A stretch of DNA of 21,709 bases from a virus: positions 1 through 21,709 of the IMG/VR virus record IMGVR_UViG_3300030389_001335. The stretch is one strand, 5' to 3'. Position numbers and translations under genes: made by a program. The number at the start of each line of letters is the position of its first letter. The first letter of the stretch is position 1. Below, piece after piece: positions 7,484-14,012 of the stretch. The notes beneath the pieces were generated by a model. That model saw only the letters and a list, made by a program, of their open reading frames with translations. It ran no database searches and was not told where the DNA came from.

Positions 7484-9046
7484 TTAATAACCAAAGGTAT
7501 TATCCGCTACTTGCATACCTGTCGATGGTCTGCCTTGGGGGTCATAGTCAAAAATAGAGAACCGGGGTCTGGACATAATACCGTACCGGAGCGCATCGTA
7601 AAGATGGTCTTCAGACCTTGTGTCAACATCCTCTGGATTTCTCTTATCCAAGGGGATAGACGGTATTTGTGATATGACATTTGTGCAGCTACTAAAGAAT
7701 ACAAGACGCGGTTCCTCTGTAAATTCATCTACCTGTAGGCGACGATGAATCTCGTTCTTGCCAGACACCCTACTGCCTCTACTCCTATCGGATGGACGCC
7801 ACCGGCATCCTCTCTGTATCATTTGTTCAGCTAGGCTAGGACCAGTATCGCCACGCTTATGCCAAAGACTACTATCAAGTACACCATACTTAATGTTACC
7901 ATCTCCAGCTTCCAAGTCAATAATTTGATCTGCAAGATCGGTAGCAAGTACTTTTGATACGTACAACTCACGATAGACAATAAGCTGTTCAGAAGGTGAT
8001 ACAGCAAACCAAAGGACGCCACTAAAGCTACCATAGCCATAATCACAAGCCCTAAACTTAACCCAATTATTAGGAATGGAGAAAGGCTCAACAACATGAA
8101 TATCGCGATTAAACTCTGTGAAAGCCGCACCCTCTTTGATATCCCAATCACCTTCAAGAAGTTGCCGTCTCTGTTGTTCGGGTAATGACAGAAGCATTGC
8201 TTCGTAGTCACCAGATTCAGCAAGGTATGGATTATCTGTCAGACGCGCTGGTATAAACCGCCGCTTGAACAGAGGCTTTCCTGCTTTGGAATGTCCTGCA
8301 GGATAGCGCAATATTTCGCCTGTTTCTATATCTGTCGCTTCAAAAGACTGATTGAAAGGTGCCGGATCAATAAACATCTTTTTGACCCACTGATGCCCCC
8401 TTCCTCCAGGGTTAGTCGTAGCCCTCATAAAGATGGGCAAATCAGGGGCAGTGGAGCGTAGACGACTTCGCATATAGTTCCATGCGTAGGGCGTAGCCCA
8501 TTGTGTAAGTTCGTCAAAGCCTATCCAGCTAAATGCCAGACCCTGATAACGAAGCACGTCCTCATCCCTGTCTAGGTAGGACATCCACAGCCTCGCTCCA
8601 GATGGCGCGGTCCACTGCATCTTTCTCTCTGACCACTTGATACCGGGCCAAATCTTCGGATACAACTCTTGTGACTTGAAAATAAGTTCACGAAGTTCTT
8701 CTGTTGTATGTCGAAGTAGCAATCCACTAAACTGTGGATGGCCCAAGTACCGCAGGGGGTCAGCTAACATTGCGTAGCTTTTACCACCACCAGCACTACC
8801 GCCGTACAAGCACTCTCGCTCACTAGCGGCAAGGAACTCTGTCTGTGGCCCTGGGTTGGGCCTAAACAGTACATTGGCATGTTCCGCTATAGAACTCTCT
8901 ACAGGCTCTCTATCCTCAACTTTCGGCGTTTCTACGCTTGGCTCCAAGACGGGTGTCTTCGATTTCTTGCGCCTTGGCGATTGCCTTTTCCGCATACTCT
9001 GCCCACTTGCGGAGGCTTGCAGCTTGGTTCTTACGCTGTCGCTCAT
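7484..9046 (-). CDS. terL: Terminase large subunit (packaging ATPase/nuclease)
   Basis: This motor protein cuts concatemeric DNA and pumps it through the portal. The ATPase domain shows Walker A YGGSAGGGKS (81-90), Walker B ending in Asp178-Glu179 (SWIGFDEL) and the ATTNPGG coupling motif (209-215). The RNase H-like nuclease domain shows Asp335 in RACDYGYGSFSG, Asp391 in VLDSS, and the DHLYDALRYG block (480-489) that supplies the third acidic residue. The 520-residue length is normal. The first 55 residues are basic and Pro/Ser-rich and overlap the preceding gene by 131 nt. A weak AGGA lies 13 nt upstream of this ATG, so a later start remains possible. Confidence 0.95.
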   Translation of the reverse strand: MSDSVRTKLQASASGQSMRKRQSPRRKKSKTPVLEPSVETPKVEDREPVESSIAEHANVLFRPNPGPQTEFLAASERECLYGGSAGGGKSYAMLADPLRYLGHPQFSGLLLRHTTEELRELIFKSQELYPKIWPGIKWSERKMQWTAPSGARLWMSYLDRDEDVLRYQGLAFSWIGFDELTQWATPYAWNYMRSRLRSTAPDLPIFMRATTNPGGRGHQWVKKMFIDPAPFNQSFEATDIETGEILRYPAGHSKAGKPLFKRRFIPARLTDNPYLAESGDYEAMLLSLPEQQRRQLLEGDWDIKEGAAFTEFNRDIHVVEPFSIPNNWVKFRACDYGYGSFSGVLWFAVSPSEQLIVYRELYVSKVLATDLADQIIDLEAGDGNIKYGVLDSSLWHKRGDTGPSLAEQMIQRGCRWRPSDRSRGSRVSGKNEIHRRLQVDEFTEEPRLVFFSSCTNVISQIPSIPLDKRNPEDVDTRSEDHLYDALRYGIMSRPRFSIFDYDPQGRPSTGMQVADNTFGY

Positions 9047-9326
9047 GCTGTAATCTTTTCCTCAGTCCTACATGTGAGATGTAACGACCAGAGTTTGCGG
9101 ACAACCAGTTTGCCACTTCCCGATACGAATACTGCTTCACATGCTTTCTTGCAGTTTCTAATAAATCTAATTCTTTTGAGACAGGTATTAGAATGTCGGG
9201 GTCACTCTCATCTGCCTCATACCCAAAGGGTATTGTACGTGCTATTCGTGGAACCGGAACCCACTCTTCCTCATCTTTAATATCTGTAGGTTGCGGAAGT
9301 TTAAATCGACCTGCTGTTCTAGTCAT
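8916..9326 (-). CDS. Helix-turn-helix-like packaging-region protein between TerS and TerL
   Basis: I start this 136-residue protein at the ATG at 9326, which overlaps the TerS stop by 8 nt and has GAGG 5 nt upstream. An Asp/Glu/Pro N-terminal part is followed by YREVANWLSANSGRYISHVGLRKRL (about 85-110), which looks like a DNA-binding helix-turn-helix. A long basic helix, ASLRKWAEYAEKAIAKAQEIE, ends the protein. Its 3' end overlaps terL by 131 nt. Such a protein beside TerS may assist DNA recognition for packaging. That is inference, since the domain is only HTH-like by eye. Confidence 0.78.
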   Translation of the reverse strand: MTRTAGRFKLPQPTDIKDEEEWVPVPRIARTIPFGYEADESDPDILIPVSKELDLLETARKHVKQYSYREVANWLSANSGRYISHVGLRKRLQHERQRKNQAASLRKWAEYAEKAIAKAQEIEDTRLGAKRRNAES

Positions 9327-9693
9327 CGTCCTCTGCAGGAGCCTTGGGTGGCATAAGCATAACACCACCACTTGCTTCAACCTTTAGCTTTTCTGTTTTA
9401 ACCAAGCCTACACGATCAAGTAATTCTTTAGCAGCAACCATTTTTTCCTTAATACCAAGCTCTGTAGGATCATACAACGCACCCGCCATAGACATTGCTG
9501 CTTTGGGAGCGTTACGTGCCATATACATCTGCGTGGCCTCAAGGATTTCTTCTTTCAAGCCCTTAACAATTTCTGTAGAGGAGCTATTGTCAGAATATCC
9601 AGCCATACGTTTTGCCGTGGGAATGTCACCACCAGCTTCGTCAAAAAGCACATCAAGAAACTTTTGCTGTCGTTCTGTTAGCTGTCTAGCCAT
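9319..9693 (-). CDS. Terminase small subunit-like protein
   Basis: This 124-residue protein has the usual small-terminase layout. The N-terminal LTERQQKFLDVLFDEAGGD (5-23) leads into TAKRMAGYSDNSSSTEIVKGLKEEI, the DNA-binding helix-turn-helix. A helical oligomerisation region contains MARNAPKAAMSMAGALYDP and MVAAKELLDRVGLVKTEKL. The tail is short and acidic. The small subunit recognises the packaging start site and regulates TerL. GAGGA precedes the ATG, and the gene sits two genes upstream of terL. Motifs and position support the call well. Confidence 0.82.
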   Translation of the reverse strand: MARQLTERQQKFLDVLFDEAGGDIPTAKRMAGYSDNSSSTEIVKGLKEEILEATQMYMARNAPKAAMSMAGALYDPTELGIKEKMVAAKELLDRVGLVKTEKLKVEASGGVMLMPPKAPAEDDD

Positions 9694-9721
9694 TTTCGTT
9701 CTTCCTCAGTATAAGGCCACA

Positions 9722-9922
9722 TTATTTTTTACTCTCATGTCCCATCCAAATAGCAAAAGCACCAGTCATTGCACCCATTACAACAGAAACAAATCCAGCT
9801 TGAACAGCAGTGGGATACTCTAAGTGCATGAACCACTCTGCACAGCGCCACGCCATAAAACTAAATAAAAGCGTCATTAGGCGCGGTAACACCTTCCACT
9901 CTAAAAACTTATCTGCGGCCAC
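9722..9922 (-). CDS. Holin-like small membrane protein
   Basis: This 66-residue protein has two predicted membrane segments (about 12-32 and 42-61) and a short charged C-terminus, GHESKK. That is the size and topology of a class II holin, which permeabilises the inner membrane at lysis. It starts with a GTG whose G is the last base of the preceding TAG stop, so translation is coupled to the lipoprotein gene. Pairing with a lipoprotein that has a C-terminal membrane segment suggests a lysis cassette. No separate endolysin is in view. Confidence 0.7.
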   Translation of the reverse strand: MAADKFLEWKVLPRLMTLLFSFMAWRCAEWFMHLEYPTAVQAGFVSVVMGAMTGAFAIWMGHESKK

Positions 9923-10353
9923 TAATCATTTTCCTTCATCTTGCCAATTTTTTCAACAAGATTATTGATAGTCTTAGCATCCTCTGGACGTTGCTTGAAG
10001 CGTCCCATGAGATATGTAATCAACATAGGTACACCAATAACCGCAATGCCAATAGCGATTACAATCTCAAACGCATGAGCAAGAAGCTGGTCAAAAGCAA
10101 CTAGCATCGCTTGCCAAGGATTTTCAACTTCTTTTATCTGTTCTGTACTCAAGCTCTTGTCGTCCTTTACTAGTGTTGCTCCAGCTATGGCTCCCCCTGC
10201 TGTTACAGCACCAATAGCCATAGGGTTTGTTGTTATCACCGCAGTCCCAATGGCCGCTCCCGTTGCTCCTGCTGTTGTTGATATATCAGAAAAATCTATT
10301 CTACCACATCCTGCCAGCAATGTCAAGACTATAATAGCCGTCAATATACGCAT
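9922..10353 (-). CDS. Lipoprotein with C-terminal membrane segment, candidate one-piece spanin
   Basis: The 143-residue product begins with a lipoprotein signal peptide ending in the lipobox LLAGC, so Cys16 would be acylated. A Gly/Ala/Thr-rich stretch follows (about 27-60, glycine-zipper-like), then a short soluble region. A strong membrane helix lies at about 95-117 and a basic or mixed cytoplasmic tail at 118-143. An outer-membrane lipid anchor plus a C-terminal inner-membrane helix in one chain is the known layout of a u-spanin, which fuses the two membranes at lysis. The next gene is holin-like. A Gly-rich pore or entry-exclusion lipoprotein is the alternative. The start overlaps the preceding stop as TAATG. 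Confidence 0.6.
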   Translation of the reverse strand: MRILTAIIVLTLLAGCGRIDFSDISTTAGATGAAIGTAVITTNPMAIGAVTAGGAIAGATLVKDDKSLSTEQIKEVENPWQAMLVAFDQLLAHAFEIVIAIGIAVIGVPMLITYLMGRFKQRPEDAKTINNLVEKIGKMKEND

Positions 10354-10598
10354 TATGTTCTCCGAAACTTGGCCGTTTTTTTAGCTATTTTTTTGGGCTG
10401 TTTAACGAACTGTTTACCGGCTCGTGAACCTTTCCTTTTAGCTTTGGTTGTAGCCGCGTATTCCTGCGGCGATAGCGACTTGATAGCTGCTGCCGGTAGA
10501 TACCTCTCTCCAGTCTCACTGGATTTTTTACCACTCTTGGTTCTCCAATCCTGCTTTGTCCAACTCTTGAGACTCTTCTGCGATTTTTTTAGAGACAT
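10353..10598 (-). CDS. Very basic 81-residue conserved phage protein
   Basis: The protein is Lys/Arg-rich throughout, with LKSWTKQDWRTKSGKKSSET near the N-terminus, then RYLPAAAIKSLSPQEYAATT and a Lys-rich tail. I recognise the pattern as a small protein recurring in marine phages, without a known function. The charge suggests nucleic acid binding. Its ATG shares a base with the upstream stop (TAATG), and its own stop shares a base with the lipoprotein ATG, so the three genes are translated together. Confidence 0.8.
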   Translation of the reverse strand: MSLKKSQKSLKSWTKQDWRTKSGKKSSETGERYLPAAAIKSLSPQEYAATTKAKRKGSRAGKQFVKQPKKIAKKTAKFRRT

Positions 10599-11296
10599 TA
10601 CTGCATCGCTTCCTTGATTGAGTTCATTATGTCGCGGATAGTTACAGGTTTCTTACTAGGGTTATATTTACACTGTATCTCACTTGGGTAGTATTGACCA
10701 CGCTCAATAGATACTGTATCTATAGTATTGTTTGGCCCTTTGTAGATACAAAGGTTTTCACCAGAGTACATCTCACACTTAACAAGTCGGCAGGTTACAT
10801 ACTCAGGATATGTAACCGAAGCCTTGGCTGAGTGTGCCTTTAGCAACATCACAAAGCTATAAAGAACTGCAGCGCCAACACTTACAAGTATTGTCCAAGC
10901 CACAATCTCCATGAACTTACGACGCTTCTCACGCTGGCGATAGATTGTTTCCTGTCTCTGCTTACGTATCCGTCCTTCTGTAGCAATCAAATCGTCCCAA
11001 GCTTTTTTGCCAAGTGTTAAGCTAATCCATTGCTTCAACTCGTCGCGCTGGGCCTGTGCCTTGCGCTTGTTGGCAAACGCTTCCATCGCTTCCTGTTCTA
11101 CCGTCTTGCCCGAAAACAGCTTCTTGAAGATGGGTGGATTCTTCGCCTCACGCTCTGCTTGTTCTAGGTCAGACAATGCTCCCATCCAGCGAGACAAATC
11201 TCCCGCCATCTGTTCAATGTCACGGCCTATCGCAAAGCCTTTTTTGATAGTGCTAAACGCTGCCGAAGCAGTCGCCATTGCGCTTATAGGGTCCAT
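10598..11296 (-). CDS. Single-span membrane protein with Cys-containing C-terminal domain
   Basis: The 232-residue product has a helical N-terminal part with NPPIFKKLFSGKTVEQEA (53-70) and a basic helix, GRIRKQRQETIYRQREKRRK (108-127). One membrane segment lies at about 131-152. The C-terminal 80 residues contain Cys169, Cys174, Cys183 and Cys209. If the basic side stays inside, the Cys domain is periplasmic and may form two disulfides. I recall homologues in marine phages but no function. A role in the host envelope at late infection is plausible from its place just ahead of the lipoprotein and holin-like genes. The start overlaps the preceding stop as TGATG. Confidence 0.8.
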   Translation of the reverse strand: MDPISAMATASAAFSTIKKGFAIGRDIEQMAGDLSRWMGALSDLEQAEREAKNPPIFKKLFSGKTVEQEAMEAFANKRKAQAQRDELKQWISLTLGKKAWDDLIATEGRIRKQRQETIYRQREKRRKFMEIVAWTILVSVGAAVLYSFVMLLKAHSAKASVTYPEYVTCRLVKCEMYSGENLCIYKGPNNTIDTVSIERGQYYPSEIQCKYNPSKKPVTIRDIMNSIKEAMQ

Positions 11297-11487
11297 CAGT
11301 ACAGTCTCACTTGTTCTGGATTCACCAGTTTGGGCAAGCAGTAGGAAGTTAGCTGATTACCCTGTTTACGTATTGTTTGTGCATACCAGACGCACTCACT
11401 TAAATCTCTAAAGTATAAATCATTGCTGACTAACCTTCTCTCTTCCCCCACTCCAAGAAACACGAATAGGAGAAAAGCATGTGTCAT
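11296..11487 (-). CDS. Small exported or membrane-anchored protein with two cysteines
   Basis: The 63-residue protein opens with a hydrophobic THAFLLFVFLGVG segment that could be a signal peptide or anchor. A short domain follows with Cys32 and Cys50, spaced for one disulfide. It resembles in plan the protein at 14311-14526. The start overlaps the previous stop as ATGA. No family is recognised. Confidence 0.68.
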   Translation of the reverse strand: MTHAFLLFVFLGVGEERRLVSNDLYFRDLSECVWYAQTIRKQGNQLTSYCLPKLVNPEQVRLY

Positions 11488-11762
11488 TTATACCCGCCAC
11501 CTTTGGCTTTGTATTGCTTGGCAAGCATCTGGGCTTTACGCGCCGACCATTGACCAGGATTACCTCCCTTGCCACCAGCTTTAATCTTGTTAAACAAGTT
11601 CTTTCTCATGGTGGGCTTAGTATAGTTGCCAGCTTCATTAACTCTGCTTTTGCTCTTTGCCGCACCGCCCGGCGCAAGTTTAAGCGTTCTATTCTGTTTC
11701 TTTTTCGCTCTAGCCGGTGAGGTTTTCTTTTTTGCTGGGGGTTTTTTAGAGACACGAACCAT
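11484..11762 (-). CDS. Very basic conserved phage protein, 92 residues
   Basis: The N-terminal half is a Lys/Arg/Pro/Ser tail. The C-terminal half contains VNEAGNYTKPTMRKNLFNKI and GGNPGQWSARKAQMLAKQY, a conserved block I recall from marine phages, ending GGGYK. The function is unknown; the charge suggests binding to DNA or RNA. Two overlapping AGGAG sites (AGGAGATAGGAG) precede the ATG, the first at normal spacing, so it is probably well translated. The stop of the preceding gene lies in this ribosome-binding region. Confidence 0.8.
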   Translation of the reverse strand: MVRVSKKPPAKKKTSPARAKKKQNRTLKLAPGGAAKSKSRVNEAGNYTKPTMRKNLFNKIKAGGKGGNPGQWSARKAQMLAKQYKAKGGGYK

Positions 11763-11772
11763 CTCCTATCTC

Positions 11773-12129
11773 CTATACATTGGGATCAAAAAATTCTTCA
11801 GCAGACACTACACAGACAATACTGCTGGCTGCGCTTGCAGCTATCACAATCTTATCCTCTGATTTAAGAATAATAGGTTTGTCCATCGTAAATACAGACT
11901 CTGCAGTTTTTGTAGCTAAAGAATGTTCTGAAAGAATCGTTGTAGTGGTGTTTGGAACTTTTTCATAAATCTTAATTGTAAATGTTCTAGCACTTGCATT
12001 ACTATTAGTAAGAAGCAAATGTCTTACGTGAGACACATGATTTTTAGGTACGAGATAACAATCAGTATCACTATTACCAACAGCCGTTATATCTGTCGTA
12101 AACTTTGACCCGTTACTAGCTATAGGCAT
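11773..12129 (-). CDS. Putative beta-rich virion accessory protein
   Basis: This 118-residue protein is Ser/Thr/Val-rich with alternating hydrophobic residues, consistent with a beta sandwich. Examples are HVRHLLLTNSNASARTFTIKIYEK (about 35-58) and PIILKSEDKIVIAASAAS. Proteins of this look in phage operons are often decoration or tail accessory proteins. It lies among tiny genes upstream of the packaging genes. No catalytic motif is seen. The ATG shares a base with the preceding stop (TAATG). The fold is inferred by eye only. Confidence 0.7.
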   Translation of the reverse strand: MPIASNGSKFTTDITAVGNSDTDCYLVPKNHVSHVRHLLLTNSNASARTFTIKIYEKVPNTTTTILSEHSLATKTAESVFTMDKPIILKSEDKIVIAASAASSIVCVVSAEEFFDPNV

Positions 12130-12272
12130 TACTTGTTACCCCAATCCAGTACGTTACGATGTTTTTTCCAGAACCAGTTGCCCACAGAAGTGAAGGGCTT
12201 GCCCGTATAGAGCAAAGCCCATCCAAGATACTTAACCAAAGTGCGTCTTAGGTTTGTTGCGTTTATTAACAT
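12129..12272 (-). CDS. Small Trp-rich protein, start uncertain
   Basis: The likely core is LVKYLGWALLYTGKPFTSVG followed by NWFWKKHRNVLDWGNK. The reading frame opens at 12314, but its first 25 codons lie wholly inside the basic 35-residue gene at 12232-12339. I therefore place the start at the ATG at 12272 (47 residues), and a TTG at 12239 is an equally good option. The stop overlaps the next ATG as TAATG. It is hydrophobic and aromatic enough to touch a membrane. No function is recognised. Confidence 0.55.
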   Translation of the reverse strand: MLINATNLRRTLVKYLGWALLYTGKPFTSVGNWFWKKHRNVLDWGNK

Positions 12273-12339
12273 TCTTTTTGTGAACTCCAGGTCTACGGAT
12301 GCGTTTACGCCCAATCTTTACGTGTGTCTTATACGCCAT
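12232..12339 (-). CDS. Basic 35-residue microprotein
   Basis: The product begins MAYKTHVKIGRKRIRRPG and is about 40 percent Lys/Arg. Its ATG overlaps the end of the SET-domain gene by 11 nt, within the same operon. The KIGRKRIRRPGVHKKN pattern is one I recall in tiny marine phage proteins, which supports it over the overlapping out-of-frame reading frame. No strong Shine-Dalgarno sequence is visible, so translation may be coupled to the SET gene. A nucleic acid-binding role is inferred from charge only. Confidence 0.65.
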   Translation of the reverse strand: MAYKTHVKIGRKRIRRPGVHKKNVNKRNKPKTHFG

Positions 12340-12694
12340 TTATATCTCTGCTATCCCAATAGTCCTCGCCATAGTCGTGAAAGATTTCATCATTCTGTTT
12401 TATATTCTGAACAGCATAAAACTGCACAAAACGATTGTCCTCTTCTAAAACTATCCACTCTGCATTTGGTGTACTACTGTGATTGTACACCATTCCATAT
12501 CCTAGCGGGATAAGAAACTCCTCAACGTCTTCGTTAGGTGATTGAAACATGTAGTTATGTAAGATACAGTCATCTCCCACGTCAGTGTCATCCGCGACCA
12601 AATAAGGACACAACTCAATCGTATCTCCGACTGCGTAGTCCTTATCAGCGAATACACCATGCCCATGAATTGAGGAATCAGAGACATAGGGCAT
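12329..12694 (-). CDS. SET-domain protein, putative lysine methyltransferase
   Basis: SET domains move a methyl group from S-adenosylmethionine to protein lysines. This 121-residue protein has the core signatures in order. SIHGHGVFA (8-16) matches the GxG-type SAM motif. VYNHSSTPNAEW (69-80) matches the NHxxxPN knot. IKQNDEIFHDYGEDYW (98-113) matches the GEE(I/L)xxDYG motif with its substrate Tyr. There are no pre-SET or post-SET zinc sites, as is usual for short viral and bacterial members. The ATG shares a base with the stop of the Met/Gly/Lys repeat gene. A Lys-rich substrate encoded next door is an appealing but untested idea. Confidence 0.82.
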   Translation of the reverse strand: MPYVSDSSIHGHGVFADKDYAVGDTIELCPYLVADDTDVGDDCILHNYMFQSPNEDVEEFLIPLGYGMVYNHSSTPNAEWIVLEEDNRFVQFYAVQNIKQNDEIFHDYGEDYWDSRDINGV

Positions 12695-12870
12695 TACTTT
12701 TTCTTTTTGGCCATACCGCCACGCATCATCTTCTTCTTTTTGGACATCTTGGCCATGCCACCGCCCATCATCTTTTTCTTCATCATACCGCCGCCGCGCA
12801 TCTTCTTCTTCGCCATGCCACCGCCGCGCATTTTTTTCTTAGCCATTTTGGCTTTACCGTGCATTGCCAT
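12694..12870 (-). CDS. Met/Gly/Lys repeat microprotein (58 residues)
   Basis: The product is built almost only from Met, Gly, Lys, Arg and Ala. It has about three and a half copies of a 10-residue unit, KKKMRGGGMA, with variants MMKKKMMGGG and KKKKMMRGGMA. An AAGGAG lies 8 nt before the ATG, and the stop overlaps the next ATG (TAATG), so it is a real gene despite its low complexity. The 30 nt DNA units vary at synonymous sites, which argues that the protein sequence is maintained. The function is unknown. Charge suggests DNA or RNA packing, or membrane contact. Confidence 0.78.
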   Translation of the reverse strand: MAMHGKAKMAKKKMRGGGMAKKKMRGGGMMKKKMMGGGMAKMSKKKKMMRGGMAKKKK

Positions 12871-13387
12871 TTCTTAATCTCCTTCTGTCAAGAACTAAGG
12901 CTTCATATACTTCGTTTGGAAAGTTTTCATAGTAACCAGACTTTTCCAAACTTAATGCCGCATCATCTAAGGGCGACAGTCTCTGCACGAAAACCATGCA
13001 GTATTCCAATTCGTTACTAGTTATACCATCATTTACTAAAAAGTCAAGTCCCGCGTCTACTGCATCGTAGTCGGGATGAAAGACCATCAAGTGCATATCC
13101 ATACCAGCGACAGACAGTGCCTCATTCATACCATCGCACCAACCGTCCAGATAATCCATATCTGGCATGTCTTCTTCTGCCCATACAACTATATCATAGT
13201 CGTGGCTATCGAATATCTCTACTTCGTAACGTAATCCATCTAGTCCAGTGTTTATACTGAATATAACTTTATCGTCTGCCCATGCCTTTGCAGCATAAGG
13301 GCAGGGCGGCATACCGTTAAGCTTTATGTTTGGCACCTCAAGAAAATCTTTTGACCACTTACGAATATCACGCTCTACGGGATGCAC
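12854..13387 (-). CDS. Conserved phage protein with a CPYA motif, 177 residues
   Basis: The N-terminal part reads KWSKDFLEVPNIKLNG then PPCPYAAKAW, a CPYA motif that recurs in related marine phage proteins. The rest is an acidic alpha/beta domain with DIVVWAEEDMPDMDYLDGWC and EYCMVFVQRLSPLDDAALSL blocks. It has no obvious catalytic residues that I can assign. A GTG at 13387 is my preferred start, with a weak AAGA before it. A TTG at 13411 gives 185 residues. It overlaps the preceding gene by about 20 nt and the next by 17 nt. Confidence 0.75.
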   Translation of the reverse strand: MHPVERDIRKWSKDFLEVPNIKLNGMPPCPYAAKAWADDKVIFSINTGLDGLRYEVEIFDSHDYDIVVWAEEDMPDMDYLDGWCDGMNEALSVAGMDMHLMVFHPDYDAVDAGLDFLVNDGITSNELEYCMVFVQRLSPLDDAALSLEKSGYYENFPNEVYEALVLDRRRLRNGNAR

Positions 13388-13667
13388 GGGTCTTCTTCTT
13401 CTGTTGCTCAATAAAACGACGATATACGTTTGCCGCAGAGGCTTTGCCAGCGGCTCTCGCCCTTTGTTCCATAGCTATGGCTGCTTGTGTTTTGTGATTG
13501 TGTGAACGACCAGAAGCTCTAATCTTACGAACAGAAGCCTCTGCGTCCTTAACCGTAGCAAACTTTAAGCCCTTGATTGTACCTTTAGGGTCTTCGTCTG
13601 TATACAGGTCGCTATGCTTTTTTGACTTTGCGGGTTGACCTTTTTTTCTTGGAACTCTTCGCGACAC
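13368..13667 (-). CDS. Basic conserved phage protein, 99 residues, GTG start
   Basis: The sequence KSKKHSDLYTDEDPKGTIKG, then LKFATVKDAEASVRKI, SGRSHNHKTQAAIAMEQRA and AANVYRRFIEQQKKK, matches a family I recall in many marine phages with no known function. It is about one quarter Lys/Arg. The N-terminal 18 codons overlap the preceding microprotein gene in another frame. The start is a GTG without a clear ribosome-binding site, so it may depend on coupling. Confidence 0.8.
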   Translation of the reverse strand: MSRRVPRKKGQPAKSKKHSDLYTDEDPKGTIKGLKFATVKDAEASVRKIRASGRSHNHKTQAAIAMEQRARAAGKASAANVYRRFIEQQKKKTRASRRA

Positions 13668-13767
13668 TTGGTAACAATCCTTTGTTTACAGCCCTTGCTC
13701 GTTCACTGAAACCCATCTTCTGTCCTGTGCGTATCTTACGACGGATAGTAGATAGTTTCGCAACCAT
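13612..13767 (-). CDS. Basic 51-residue microprotein
   Basis: The product reads MVAKLSTIRRKIRTGQKMGF, then SERARAVNKGLLPSVAK and a Lys/Arg/Ser tail. The ATG shares a base with the upstream stop (TAATG), and the 3' third overlaps the next gene by 56 nt in another frame. It is too short and too basic to classify. Its place in an unbroken chain of coupled genes supports it as real. Confidence 0.7.
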   Translation of the reverse strand: MVAKLSTIRRKIRTGQKMGFSERARAVNKGLLPSVAKSSKKKRSTRKVKKA

Positions 13768-14012
13768 TAGACATCAAAGCCCATCTTGCGTACAGCGGTC
13801 TTACCCTTCTCTGTTTTAGCAAGAGCTTTTAGCCCTGGGTTTGGTAGATTGTCTGTAACAGAACCGCCGTTGGCTAGATACATATGCTTCTTACCGTTGG
13901 CCATACCACCCATTGCCATCTTGGATGCGCCCATTTTTTTCAGTTTACTTTTCGGCATGGTGCCAACACCTATCGACACAACCGTTACTTCATCTTTTTT
14001 ATGCTTGCCCAT
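13767..14012 (-). CDS. Basic Gly/Met-containing conserved phage protein, 81 residues
   Basis: It contains MGASKMAMGGMANGKKHMYL, then ANGGSVTDNLPNPGLKALAKTEKG and KMGFDV at the C-terminus. The GGxxMANGG-type segment recurs in small marine phage proteins and resembles the Met/Gly composition of the repeat protein at 12694-12870. AAAGGA lies upstream, and the ATG shares a base with the preceding stop. Function unknown. Confidence 0.78.
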   Translation of the reverse strand: MGKHKKDEVTVVSIGVGTMPKSKLKKMGASKMAMGGMANGKKHMYLANGGSVTDNLPNPGLKALAKTEKGKTAVRKMGFDV

